From Ambrosia x helenae (lineage: Eukaryota > Streptophyta > Magnoliopsida > Asterales > Asteraceae): DNA of 64,000 bases. The position numbers and the translations under genes were made by a program. The stretch is from contig CM061226.1 of assembly GCA_030844895.1 (NCBI GenBank), positions 43,098,238-43,162,237 of the forward strand. Reading direction: 5' to 3'. Within the stretch, counting starts at the first letter, position 1. Every line of letters begins with the position of its first letter. Under the pieces are notes generated by a model. The model searched no databases and was not told the DNA's origin. It saw only the letters and a program-made list of their open reading frames with translations. Shown here one piece after another: positions 10,723 through 21,846 of the stretch.

Positions 10723-11931
10723 ATGTCGCCTATGACAAGACAAACAACGCAAGACCCGTTGCCTACTTCTCATGCACAACTAGACTAATTAATTACTGAC
10801 AGAATTGCTGCCGCCCTGGCCCAGTTCGAGGCCAACCGCACCGATCCAAGCGGGGGCTCTGGCGAAACTAGTAGCCGAGGTGACAATAATCGCGAAAGAT
10901 CTACGTAAGGTATACATCAATGATATGTCTTATATGTAAGGTTAAATCCCAAATTGACTTCTCTTGTGGTGGCATTATTGTGTAATGTTGCAGAATCTAG
11001 CAATCATGTCCCCCTATACTTTCAAAATATTCCTGGATTGCAAGCCAGTCAACTTCAACGGCACTGAAGGATCTGTTGGTCTTCTGAAATGGTTTGAGAA
11101 AACTGAAGTTGTGATTCGTATCATCAAGTGTACCGATGAACAAAAAGTCATGTATGCTACAAACCTTTTCTCGACAACGCACTGACTTTAGGGAATAGTC
11201 AAGTGTAATCCATGGGCGATGAAGTAGCCTATGCTCTTTTGTGGCTGGATATGAAGGAACTAATGATTAGAGAGTATTGTCCAGCTAGCATAATTCAAAA
11301 ATTGGAAACTAAATTTTGGAACCTTTCCATGATTGGGGCGGATGTTGCTACCTATACCTCCCGATTCCATGATCTTTCTCATTTGGTACCCTTCCTTATC
11401 ACTCCTGAGTCGATGAAAATTGAGAGGTATCTTTATGGATTGGCCCCTCAAATTCGTGGCATGGTAGCTTCATCAAAGCCTGCTACTATGCGTGAAGCGA
11501 TTGATCTTGCTCTCAGCCTGACAGAGGATGCTATACGTATTGGCACATTGTCAAAAAAGGCTACTGATGGTGAAGTTTCTGAGATGAAAGTTTCTGAAGT
11601 TAAGAATAATGTGGTTGAAGGTCAGTCTTCTGGTCGTAAAAGAAAGTTTTCAAGGAACAAGAACAACAACTCTTCTGATAACAAATTTAGGTCTAATCGA
11701 AAAGGCAAAGGTTTTGTTGCCACTACTCAAAGCAGCGGTAAAAGACAAATTTTCCAAGGTAATGGTGGTGGAAATCAAACTGCTTGCTGGAAGTGCAAAA
11801 GGGTTGGTCATAGTGGTGAGAAATGCTATACAGGAACGCCTGCAGTTCCTAGTGACAAGCATACATGCTATGAATGTGGATCCATTGACCATTGGAGGAA
11901 GAATTGTCCAAAGCTTAGAAATCAAGCTTAA
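10723..11931 (+). pseudogene. gag of Tekay-like element, broken
   Basis: A gag N-terminus begins at ATG 10723 (MSPMTRQTTQDPLPTSHAQL) and is followed by a stop, then RIAAALAQFEANRTD. After a non-coding gap (about 10908-10990) the retrotransposon gag core resumes with FLDCKPVNFNGTEGSVGLLKWF near 11030-11095, breaks at 11185, and continues 11212-11931 with a conserved LxxLxPxxMxxERYLYGL region. Two zinc knuckles of the CX2CX4HX4C type are complete: CWKCKRVGHSGEKC near 11785-11826 and CYECGSIDHWRKNC near 11866-11907. The basic linker between core and knuckles (RKRKFSRNKNN) is typical. At least two stops and one frame break inactivate it. In an intact element gag forms the virus-like particle and binds genomic RNA through the knuckles. 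Confidence 0.88.
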
Positions 11932-14253
11932 GGAAGAGCCTTTGTTATCGGTGGCGGTGAAGCACATCAGGATCCTAATGCAGTCACCGGTACGTTCCTC
12001 CTTAACAATCACTATGCTTCTATTCTATTTGATACCGGAGCCAATTTTAGTTTTATGTCCATTGATTTTAAACGCTCTCTTGGTTTAAAGACTAGTAAAC
12101 TAGATACACCTTACTCCATAGAATTGGCCAACAGTAGATCTATAGAAACAAATGAAGTAGCAAGAGATTGTAAATTGGGTCTTTGTGGGCATGAGTTTTG
12201 TATTGATCTTCTACCGGTCGTCTTGGGTAGCTTCGACATCGTTATTGGTATGGATTGGTTATCATCAAACTGTGCGGTCGTGGTATGCCATGAAAAGTTA
12301 ATTCGAATCCCTCTAGTGAACGGTGAAGTTCTCTCTATCCAAGGGAAAGGCGTGGAACACCTTTGCGAATCATTACTTCCATGAAAGCCCAAAAGTGCTT
12401 GCGGAAAGGCTATTATGCATTCTTAGCGCATGTTGTTGATAAGAAGTCCAAAGAGCGTAAGCTCAAAGATATTCCTGTGGTAAGAGATTTTCCGAAAGTT
12501 TTCCCTAAAGATTTGTCGCGCGACAAGTCAATTTTGTATTGATCTTATCCCTAGAGCTGCTCCTATGGAGCGATCACCGTATCGATTAACTCCCTCTGAA
12601 ATGCAAGAATTGTCCAACCAGTTGCAAGAGATGTTGAACAAAGGTTTCATTCGACCAAGCTTCTCACCTTGGGGAGCACCGGTCTTGTTCGTTAAGAAGA
12701 AATATGGTACCTTTCGCATGTGTATCGATTATCGTGAGTTGAACAAGCTTACCATCAAGAATCGTTATCCCTTGCCTAGAATCGATGATTTGTTCGATCA
12801 TATTCAAGGTTCTAGTTATTTTTCAAAAATTAACCTAAGGTCCGGGTATAATCAGTTGCGTATTCAGGAACAAGATATACCGAAGACTGCATTCTGAACT
12901 CGCTACGGTCACTATGAGTTTCTTGTCATGCCTTTTGGACTAACGAATGCTCCTGCTGTCTTCATGGATTTGATGAACTGGGTGTGCAAACCTTATTTGG
13001 ACAAATTCGTGATCGTATTCGTTCATGATATTCTTATTTATTCACGAACCAAAAAGGAGCATGAAAATCACCTAAGGTTAATTCTCAAGCTCTTGCGAAA
13101 TGAAAAGTTGTATGCCAAATTCTCTAAGTGTGACTTTTGGATTCGAGAAGTCCAATTTTTGGGCCACATTGTTAATGAGAAGGGTATACATGTCAATCCT
13201 GCGAAAATTGAAGCGACTAAAAATTGGGAAGCACCAAAGACCCCTACCGAGGTGCGTCAATTTCTTGGTCTTGCGGGTTATTATAGAAGATTTATTTAGA
13301 ATTTTTCTAAGATAGCACAACCGTTGACGATGCTAACCCAGAAAGACAAGAAGTTTGAATGGACCGATAAACATGAGTCAGCTTTCTAATTGTTGAAGCA
13401 GAAATTGTGTGATGCTCCTATTCTTTCCCTACCTGAATGTACGGAAGATTTCGTGGTATACTATGATGCTTCGCATCAAGGTTTGGGTTGTGTGTTAATG
13501 CAATGTGATAAGGTAATCGCTTATGCTTCCAGAAAGTTGAAAGTTCATGAGAAAAATTACACGACACATGATCTGGAACTTGGTGCCGTGGTTTTTGCTC
13601 TGAAAATTTGGAGGCATTATCTCTATGGTACCAAATGCACAATTTTCACTGATCAGAAGTCTTTGCAGCATATCTTTGATTAAAAAGAGTTAAACATGAG
13701 GCAAAGACGTTAGGTGGAATTATTAAATGATTATGATTGTGAAATCAAGTACCATCCTGGCAAAGCAAACGTTGTAGCGGATGCTTTAAGTCGAATAGAA
13801 AGGGCCAATCCATTACGTGTTCATGCATTGGGTTTGACGATCCATACCAGTTTGACCGATCGTATCTGTGAAGCCCAAAGTAACGCGCTAAAACCTAAAA
13901 ACGTGAAGAAGGAAAATCTTCGCCGTATGGTTGATTTGTTGGTGTCTAAGACGGATGGAACTTTGTATTTTATGGATCGAGTTTGGGTACCTCTATATGG
14001 TGGCCTGCGTGAGTTAGTTTTGGACGAAGCTCACAAGTCAAGGTATTCGATTCATCCTGGCACTAATAAAATGTTCAAAGATCTGAAGGAATTTTATTGG
14101 TGGCCATACTTTAAACGAGATATTGCGGCTTTTGTGGCTTGTTGTTTAACTTGCTCGAAGGTAAAAACTGAGTATCAGAAGCCATCTGGACTGCTCCAAC
14201 AATCTGAAATTCCTGAATGGAAATGGGAGCAAATTTCTATGGATAGTTTTTAA
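11932..14253 (+). pseudogene. pol of Tekay-like element, truncated and full of stop codons
   Basis: Order: protease (FDTGANFSF near 12030, VIGMDWL near 12245), RT (12565-13300, with RMCIDYRELN and YPLPRIDDLF), RNase H (13390-13800) and integrase zinc finger (14030-14175). It ends after ISMDSF at 14253, before the integrase core; chromodomain and 3' LTR are missing. In-frame stops lie at 11929, 12895, 13297, 13387, 13681, 13711 and 14251, and the frame shifts near 12510-12530. Several stops are C-to-T or G-to-A changes, as expected from decay of methylated DNA. The RT catalytic motif reads FVHDIL at 13018-13035: histidine replaces the first aspartate, so the enzyme would be dead even without stops. 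Confidence 0.92.
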
Positions 14254-14430
14254 AAAAAAATATATGATGTAATAAATCAACCAATGTAATGGTTCATTTC
14301 ATTCTCAATTCCATTCCATCATACCAAATGCTATCTTAGACTTCAAAACTTTCAGAATACATATTTTGTATTTATCTTAGAAAATCTGATAGTTTTTAAA
14401 AAAATCTATGATGTAATAAATCAGCCAATG
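14243..14430 (+). repeat. Direct repeat at the pol truncation point
   Basis: GATAGTTTTTAAAAAAA followed by ATGATGTAATAAATC occurs at 14243-14280 and again at 14390-14425 with small changes. The first copy starts exactly where pol breaks off, so the host target sequence at the truncation seems to have been duplicated or the break joined within this repeat. Confidence 0.6.
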
Positions 14431-15391
14431 TATTGAATTGAATCAGTAACAAAGAAGGATAAGAATAATTAGGTCCACTAAAATCCTACATTAACTCAAG
14501 GATTCTAGTGACTTAAATGGACTACACATAATCAGACAATATATAGTGAATATTGTGAACTCATGTAAGCTTTTCTTTTGTTTTTTTATGTATGAATATC
14601 ACCAACATATAACATGATTTCTAGGAGACTCTAGTTGAGAGTTATAGTCACTTACAAATTCATTAGTTTGGGTCATTCACATCAACAAAAAGATTTAAAT
14701 CCCTAATATATTATTACGGTAAACTAACTCATGAACAAGGCAAAAACCGATTAAGTGAAAACCAATCGGTTAACGTTATCAAATAACCAAACATTTTGGT
14801 TTCGGCTTGATTAGGGTCAAATATTCCGGAGTGAGTCATCACATGCACATTGGAGGGTCAAGTTATTCTACACAGTGTAACAAAAATGAGAAGGGTGAGA
14901 AGGATACAAAAAACACAATAGATCACGAAATATGACACAATGGGCCACAAAATATAACACAATGTCGAAAAATATAACACAATGCTGAATAAAAAAGACA
15001 CAACGAATTGCAAAAATGACACAATGATAAAAATTAGAAAAAGACACAATACTACATAAAAGACACAATGATATAACGTATATTCTAAAAACTACAAGCT
15101 AAAAACTCAAAAAAGCGAAGACCTAAAAACTAATATCGTAGGGTTCGATGAGACGGTTCCAATGTCGTTTGAATTAGTTCAATCAGAGTCTGTTTCCGTT
15201 TGATACCATTCCTACAACTTCATATTTTTCTTTCACTATGTATTTGATCTTAACCCAGCACATTGATAAACCATTTTCAAAGAAATTTTAAATTTTACAG
15301 CCTTTTTAATACCATGTCTAAAACCTCACAATATAGATGTTCAAAAAGAAAATATTCCATTGTCTACTTTAATGGTGAACATGTTGCTCAT
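14431..15391. other. Non-coding AT-rich stretch
   Basis: No gene is visible. Between about 14870 and 15075 a degenerate short repeat (GACACAATG or AACACAATG, often followed by AAAAA) occurs roughly ten times; the frames at 14858-15068 on the minus strand are translations of this repeat. The rest has no structure I can name. Confidence 0.5.
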
Positions 15392-15765
15392 TAGAGCATC
15401 CACAATAAGCCCCCCTAAAAACTCTAAAAATCTGTCCAGTCAGCTGTCACATTAGAAAAACACTCATTCTTTAAAAACACTAAAAACCCACCCAATAAAA
15501 AAACCTAAAAACCTCTAAAAACATTGCCACATCATCACCACCTTTTACATTACTTATCTTTTTTTTATAATAATACCCCAACCCCCACGTTGGACCCACC
15601 TCTATGGTTTTTAAAGGTTTTTTGTGAAAAACCTCCACCAAAAAACTCCACCAAAAACCTCCACCACAATATAACACACGGGTATGTTAGTCATTTTACA
15701 CATTTATTTTATTTAAATTAATTTTAAGTAATAGAACAAAAATAAATAAAATTATATACACAGAT

Positions 15766-15801
<36 letters not shown>
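15392..15801. mobile_element. Possible truncated MITE followed by CA/TA microsatellite
   Basis: GAGCATCCACAATAAGCCCC at 15392 resembles the terminus of the MITE at 28339 (GAGCATTCACATCCCC) and the interior is similarly rich in CCTCCACC and CTAAAAAC. I do not find the matching right terminus, so it is either truncated or degraded. A (CA)n(TA)n microsatellite occupies about 15766-15801. Confidence 0.35.
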
Positions 15802-15802
<1 letters not shown>

Positions 15803-15877
15803 GGGTAAGGTTCTAGAGAAAACCTCAAAAATTTGAGGAAGGGTGGTGATATTTAAACCCCCCCAGCTTCTATTTAA

Positions 15878-15927
15878 ACCCCCCAGAAGCGCCTCGCTTA
15901 GGCCTAAGCGAGGCGCTTCTGGGGGGT
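15878..15927. repeat. Perfect 50-bp palindrome at left end of foldback element
   Basis: The arms ACCCCCCAGAAGCGCCTCGC plus TTAGG and their complement are symmetric about 15902/15903 with no mismatch. The same core (CGCTTAGGCCTAAGCG) is found twice at the right end (21616-21660 and 21708-21745), with flanks changed symmetrically on both sides in each copy (AGAAG/CTTCT here, TCGAAG/CTTCGA and CAAAG/CTTTG there, with one or two mismatches). Confidence 0.9.
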
Positions 15928-18623
15928 AATTTATTTTGGTAGTTTTTTGGTGTTTTGAGTTGTTTTTTTTTTAATTTAATAATTATAAAAAGTTAAAAAA
16001 AAATTAAATGTCAATGACTTAAACTTGACATCATCTTCCTGTAATTACTTTTCAGTTGTTATCCGAGAGATAGCGGTCAACGATGAAGACAACCTGAAAG
16101 TGGATACCATGGATCAGAGAGATTCAAGCTAATTAAACTCATATCTCAAGCCGGTGCAAGTTATGTTGTAACGAAATCATTCTCACATGAATATCCTGCG
16201 TAAAGGACTAAAGCCACATATCTTGCCATTAATACCAACTGAATTTTACTTGCTTGCATGAAAAGTTCATTATACGATGTCTTTTTCAGAGGACCTCGAC
16301 TCTTGAGATGTTGCAGGTGTTTGAAAAGTTTGAACTGAAATTGAACTTTTCATGCAAGCAAGTAAAATTCAGTTGTTTTACTAATTTCATAGTCTTGATA
16401 CTTTTAACAATCGGATCGGCGCTAAACAATAGAAAGTAATTACAAATATTGCAAGAGGGTCACTATTCATATATAAAGAACATTAATCGGTTTCATCTTT
16501 GTTTTATTGAGTTCAACTTTCCATGATCTACCTTTATCATCTCAGAGAGATATCTGTCAAACGATGGAAGGGAACCCGAAACAATAAAAAGTAATTACAA
16601 AGAAGATGATCAAAGATGCTACAACATAACTTGCACCGGCTTGAGATATGAGTTTAGTTAGCTTGAATCTCTCTGATCCATGGTATCCGGTTGTTTTCAG
16701 GTTGTCTTCATCGTTGACCGCTATCTCTCGGATAACAACTGAAAAGTTGTCTCATTAATTCCAATTCCAATTCCAATTCCACCGGTGCAATCAGAATCTG
16801 AAGAGAAGCTATCATCTCAGAGAGATATCTGTCAACGATGATGGCGCAGCAGAGGTTAGCGGTAACTTTAAATTTTGAATGATCGTCGGTTTGCTCTCTA
16901 TATACCAATCAACAGTAGCGATCATTACAGTTTTAGTTGAAAGTGGATACAATAGATCAGAGAGATTTAAGCTAATTAAACTCATATCTCAAGCCGGTGC
17001 AAGTTATGAAATGACACATGCAGAATGTAATGTCATGCACAAATGTGATTTTGTATTAATGGCAAAGTGATTTTTAAGGGAAGAAGAAGAGAATGTTATA
17101 TATGTTTACCTTCCCATGGAAACTCTGAAGTCCCTTAACGGAGGTTTGCTAGAGGGTCATTGGTCTTCAGAGTTTCCAACCCCTAATACATTCATCAAAG
17201 GATATTCATGTGAGAATGATTTTGTACAAGATTCCTATGCAAGCAAGTCAAATTCAGTTGTTAGACAAACTTGAGATATGAGTTTAATTAGCTTAAATCT
17301 CTCTGATCCATGATATGAGAGCATAAGAGAAGAGATAATAACATATGAGCTTCAACATAACTTGCACCGGATGATTGCCAATGAGATTGATAACTGGACA
17401 GGTTAGCCAGGTGTTTGTCAAAAAGGTAGAGCACACCACTAGAGCAAAAAGTTGTGTGTATGAATAGTGACCCTCTGGCAAACCTGCCATTAATCGGTTT
17501 TATTTAGCGTAAAAAGTTCATTGTACATATACCTCCTTATTTAAAAACAAATCACATCATTTTAGAGGTTACTAGGTTACTCATTACCGTTGGGCGTTGA
17601 AGGTAAACATGGACAGTGAGAAGTGAGATTGATAACTTCTTTATGGAAGTTGCTAAAATAGTTAAACAAAAGCTGAAATTGAACAGTTATTTGGCAACAT
17701 ACTTGAAATCAATGGGAAGATAAACAATCCTCATCCACAATGTTCTTACCTATGAGTTTAATTAGCTTGAATCTCTCTGATCCATGGTATCCACTTTCAG
17801 AATCTGAAGAGAAGCTATCATCTTAGAGAGATATCTGTCAAGTAATTACAAGAAGATGATCAAAGATGCTACAACATAACTTGCACCGGCTTGAGATATG
17901 AGTTTAATTAGCTTGAATCTCTCTGATCCATGGTATCCACTTTCAGGCTGTCTTCATCGTTGACCGCTATCTCTCGGATAACAACTGAAAAGTTGTTTCA
18001 TTAATCTATAAATAAATCCTTACAAAATATTTTTAACTTAAATCTTTGAGCATACCACACTTAGAGGGTCACTATTCATACATAGAGAGTATAATCGTGA
18101 TGTGATGGATTTTTATATCTGCAACTTAGTTCCTTTTTACCTGGTTGCAAAGGAACTTCAGGTCAGCCAGACCTTTGTCAAAAGCAAGTGTGAAGATCAA
18201 GATGAAGAAGAACAGTACGGTCAACGATGAAGGTGTGTTGTATGTATAAAATTGTGAATAATTGTAGTGTGTTCGGTGCAGTCGACGAACATCATTCAAA
18301 ATTTCAACTTCCCGTTCAGGTGCTTAAGTCCACCTTGAAGACTGGATACCATGGATCAAAGAGATTCAAGCTAATCAAACTCATATCTCAAGTTGGTCTA
18401 ACAACTAAATTTGACTTGCTTGCATAGGAATCTTGAACGAAATTATACAGTTATTTGGAATGTTCCTGATCATTATAGTGAGATTGATAACTTCTCTATG
18501 GAAGCAACAAATTCAAAACAGAGGTAGGTTTGCCAGAGGGTCACTATTCATACATAAAAAGATCAAGAAGAACAGTACGGTCAACGATGAAGGTGTGTTG
18601 TATGTATAAAATTGTGAATAATT

Positions 18624-18824
18624 GTGAGAGTCGATATGAGAGCAATAATCCATCGAGAACTAGAGAAACAGAGAATAAGAGAAGAGATAATAACATATGA
18701 GCTACAACGACGTCGTATTTTGGAAGCTGATGTTCGGAGAGAACTAAATATTCGGTTGTTGTTTTTCTTCTCTATACAGAGTGACGATAGGCGTTTTCGA
18801 TTTCCAAATGAATCAACGACTTAA
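18624..18824 (+). pseudogene. Captured fragment encoding a charged helix (RELEKQRIREEI)
   Basis: The frame encodes RAIIHRELEKQRIREEIITY and ELQRRRILEADVRRELNI, an Arg/Glu-rich amphipathic helix unlike the AT-driven frames around it. The pattern resembles charged helices next to zinc fingers in some plant nuclear proteins, but I cannot name a family. Shortened versions (AGCAATAATCCATCGAGAAC then AGAGAATAAGAGAAGAGATA) recur near 21000-21060 and in part near 17316-17345, so it is one of the mosaic's exon-derived modules. No start, stop or flanking exon of a gene is preserved. Confidence 0.4.
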
Positions 18825-18970
18825 ACTTGACATCATCAACCACGTATAGTCAAATATTTATTCTCCATATCCATACCTTGTTTCAAGTATCTTGTAAAAT
18901 TCATTTCGTCTTCAAGACTCCTATGAGTCACAAAGGGGGAAATATATATGACGTTTGAGCATACGAAATT

Positions 18971-19110
18971 GTGCAAGAGTTTGACATTATTGTGTTCAAA
19001 CATCAAGGAGACATGGTGTTTGACTTTTTTGTGTTTGACCCATCCGGATGTGAAAGACAATATCCATATTTACCTGATTATAAGAGAGGTCGAAGATATT
19101 GCTCAATAAA
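18971..19110 (+). pseudogene. Captured B3-domain fragment (REM-like)
   Basis: The plus strand reads QEFDIIVFKHQGDMVFDFFV followed by FDPSGCERQYPY. The G/F-D-I-I-V-F-x-x-x-G-x-M-x-F and F-D-x-x-G-C-E pattern is the C-terminal half of the plant-specific B3 DNA-binding domain, as in REM-type factors. The upstream part, with the N-terminal strands of the domain, is not in frame. The downstream end runs into an ATT microsatellite (about 19110-19150). A captured and truncated piece of a host transcription-factor gene is the best reading; it appears only once in the mosaic. Confidence 0.5.
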
Positions 19111-19150
<40 letters not shown>

Positions 19151-19552
19151 TTATATTTGTAATTTAGTTCCTTTGTTTTATTATTATAATAATTTATTAT
19201 TATCAAGAATCGGAAATTAGTAAAACGATTTATGAAAGTATCAAGAATCGGAAATTAGTAAAACGATTTAATAAATCATTGCTCAGACGTTAGGGTTTGA
19301 TAAACACAAAACTTATTATTTATAAAGCAACAAAAACACAAATCGTACCGTGAAATAAAGAGAGGCCCATTAGGAGTGCCGTGGAGGAAGATCGTCGGTT
19401 TGCTGTAGTCGATGATGACACAGAGGTTAGCGGTAACTTTAAATTTTGAATGATCGTCGGTTTGTACAATGATGTGGTGTCTCAAGTAATTACACCGGCT
19501 TGAGATATGAGTTTGATTATTATCGTATTTGCAACTTAGTTCCTTTCTCTCG

Positions 19553-20401
19553 AAAAAGTAATTATCATTTCTTGACATGCTTGGTAACACCTTCATCTGT
19601 AATATCTGAAAATTATCATTTCTCAAAATGTAATAAAAACACTAAAAAATGAATTAAAAACAATTGTTGGGAGTTAGGTTTAGTCGGAGGACCACGTACA
19701 ATGATTCATCAAAGTTGTACAAAGCTGGATGTTTTTACTGGAAAACCAAAACGAGCAATTAACGAAGCGAAACGGAGAGTTATAATTTTCTTGGCTAGGA
19801 AACAACTTAAAAGAACCAAAAATGAATTAAAATTAATTTTTGGTGATTAACAGATAATTTTAAAGAATTAAAAGAAAATCAAATTTTTTTAAAAAAAGGC
19901 CAAAGCACCTCGCTTTGGTCAAAGCGAGGCGCTTTAGTACCTCGCTTTGGTCAAAGCGAGGTGCTTTAGTGCCTCGCTTTGACCAAAACGAGGTGCTTTA
20001 GTGGTTTGATTAGACCACAGGCGCCTCGCTTTGACCAAAGCGAGATGCTTTGGCCTTTTTTTTTAAAAAATTGATTTTCTTTTATTTCTTTAAAATTATC
20101 TGTTAATCACCAAAAATTAATTTTAATTCATTTTTGGTTCTTTTAAGTTGTTTCCTAGCCAAGAAAATTATAACTCTCCGTTTCGCTTCGTTAATTGCTC
20201 GTTTTGGTTTTCCAGTAAAAACATCCAGCTATGTACAACTTTGATGAATCATTGTACGTGGTCCTCCGACTAAACCTAACTCCCAACAATTGTTTTTAAT
20301 TCATTTTTAAGTGTTTTTAATTACTTTTTGAGAAATGATAATTTTCAGATATTACAGATCAAGGTGTTACCAAGCATGTCAAGAAATGATAATTTTCAAA
20401 T
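19553..20401. repeat. 850-bp palindrome with a core of CCTCGCTTTGG words
   Basis: Left arm 19553-19900 and right arm 20055-20401 are reverse complements with few mismatches (for example 19685-19720 pairs with 20233-20268, symmetric about 19976). The centre, 19903-20058, holds four inverted pairs of the word CCTCGCTTTGGTCAAAGCGAGG or close variants, separated by GTGCTTTAGT. The outermost part of the arms is mosaic sequence (GTAACACC, TTGACATGCTTGG), so the inverted duplication includes part of the host mosaic or the mosaic was copied from it. Most likely a foldback MITE or an inverted duplication within the larger element. Confidence 0.85.
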
Positions 20402-21550
20402 ATTGCAGATCAAGGTGTTACCAAGCATGTCAAGAAATGATAATTTTCAAATTTGCCTCCTTGAATGTCTATGGAAACAACAATGGATTTGTCAAAAGCA
20501 AGATGTATTCACCCGTTCAGGTGCATGGTATCCGGTTGAATCTCTCTGATCCATGGTATCCGGTTGTTTTCAGGTTGTCTTCATCATTGACCGCTATCTC
20601 TCGGATAACAACTGAAAAGTTGTCAACGATGATGGCGCAGAGGTTAGCGGTAACTTTAAATTTTGAATGATCGTCGGTTTGCTCTCTATATACCAATCAA
20701 CAGTAGCGATCATTACAGTTATTTCGGAATGTTTCTGATCATTGTCAGAGGGTCACTATTCATACATAAAGAGATAAAGGGTGTACACGAGTATAATCAA
20801 ACAAGGGTTGCCCGGAGTTTGATTAGCTTGAATCTCTCTGATCCATGGTATCCACTAACCGTAGCGATCATTACAGTTATTTGGACTGTTGCTAAATTAG
20901 TTAAACAAAAGCTTAAATTATACAGTTATTTGGAATATTCTTGATCATTACAGTGAGATATGAGTTTAATTAGCTTAAATCTCTCTGATCCATGATATGA
21001 GAGCAATAATCCATCGAGAACTTGAGAAAGAGAGAATAAGAGAAGAGATAATAACATATGAGCTACAACATAACTTGCACCGGCTTGAGATATGAGTTTA
21101 ATTAGCTTGAATCTCTCTGATCCATGGTATCCGGTTGTTTTCAGGTTGTCTTCATCGTTGACCGCTATCTCTCGGATAACAACTGAAAAGTTGTCTCATT
21201 AATTCCAAAACCTAAACAGAAGATATCATCTCAGTGAGATTGATAACTTCTCTATGGAAGTTGCTACAATAGTTAAACAAAAGCTGAAATTGAACAGTTA
21301 TTTGGAATGTTTCTGATCATTACAGTTATGCCTTTTTTGGTGAAATGAACTTGAAGAAATGATTTGGTGGATATATCATGAGTTAAACAAAAGCTGAAAT
21401 TGGACGGTTATTTGGAATGTTCCTGATCATTACTTTTCATGCAAGCAAGTAAAATTCAGATCATTACTTTTCATGCAAGCAAGTAAAATTCAGTTGTTGG
21501 ACAGTGAGATTGATAACTGGACAGGTTAGCCAGGCGTTTGTCAAAAGAAC
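20402..21550. repeat. Right mosaic of scrambled modules
   Basis: The same modules as at 16040-19550 recur in new order. Module A lies at about 20527-20566, 20815-20860, 20955-20998 and 21070-21130; the TATCTCTCGGATAACAACTG block at 20590 and 21165; AATGTTTCTGATCATTACAG-type blocks at 20728, 20930, 21305 and 21415; CTTTTCATGCAAGCAAGTAA twice in tandem at 21435-21490. No gene is readable. Fragment 16863-16925 (TTGAATGATCGTCGGTTTGC) recurs at 19450 and 20660. Confidence 0.75.
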
Positions 21551-21810
21551 ATTTTTTATAATAATTATATTAAAAAAACAAAAAACAAACTCAAAAGATC
21601 AAAAAAAAAAAATTTGATTCGAAGAGCCTCGCTTAGGCCTAAGCGAGGCGCTTCGAATTCAAAATCAGCTTTTTCTGCCCCTCGTACTGACCTGCTCTGA
21701 TTGAATTCAAAGCGTCTCGCTTAGGCCTAAGCGAGGCGCTTTGAGGGGGGTGGAAATAGAAGGTGGGGGTGGGAATAGACGGAGCCTTTGAGGAAACTCT
21801 ATAAACCTTA

Positions 21811-21846
21811 TCACAACCATTGATCAAGCATGATCAATGGTTGTGA
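21811..21846. repeat. Perfect 16-bp stem, 4-nt loop hairpin
   Basis: TCACAACCATTGATCA (21811-21826), AGCA, then its reverse complement (21831-21846). It lies at the outer edge of the foldback element and may belong to its terminus or to the neighbouring repeat. Confidence 0.85.

Larger units (their letters stand above)
16040..19550. repeat. Left mosaic of scrambled, repeated short modules
   Basis: Blocks of 30-120 bp recur in both orientations with different neighbours. Module A (GAGATATGAGTTTAATTAGC ... CTCTGATCCATGGTATCC) lies at about 16100-16165 (inverted), 16623-16690, 16940-17008 (inverted), 17270-17320, 17754-17795, 17874-17945, 18343-18395 (inverted) and a partial copy near 19496. 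Others: ACTGCTATCTCTCGG-type TATCTCTCGGATAACAACTG; AGAGGGTCACTATTCATAC; AATTTTACTTGCTTGCATGA; GTGAGATTGATAACTTCTCT; AGCAATAATCCATCGAGAAC. Exon-like pieces with splice-site-like edges and untranslated-like pieces are mixed. No continuous reading frame exists. Fragments 18624-18760 and 18971-19110 still resemble coding sequence (separate entries). Confidence 0.8.
15802..21814. mobile_element. 6 kb foldback/TIR element packed with shuffled gene fragments
   Basis: The left end (AGGGTAAGGTTCTAGAGAAA from 15802, then CTTCTATTT, a run of C and the palindrome AAGCGCCTCGCTTAGG...) is mirrored at the right end (minus strand from about 21814: TAAGGTTTATAGAGTTTCCT, CCTTCTATTT, a run of C, the same palindromic word). 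TIRs are therefore long but degenerate. The left end abuts a TA repeat, as do the two smaller MITEs that begin with AGGGT. Between the ends lie mosaic modules (16040-19550 and 20402-21550) and a second, 850 bp palindrome. I find no transposase. A non-autonomous element that captures host sequence (Pack-MULE-like) is the working idea; no clear target duplication was found, so the class is open. Confidence 0.55.
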
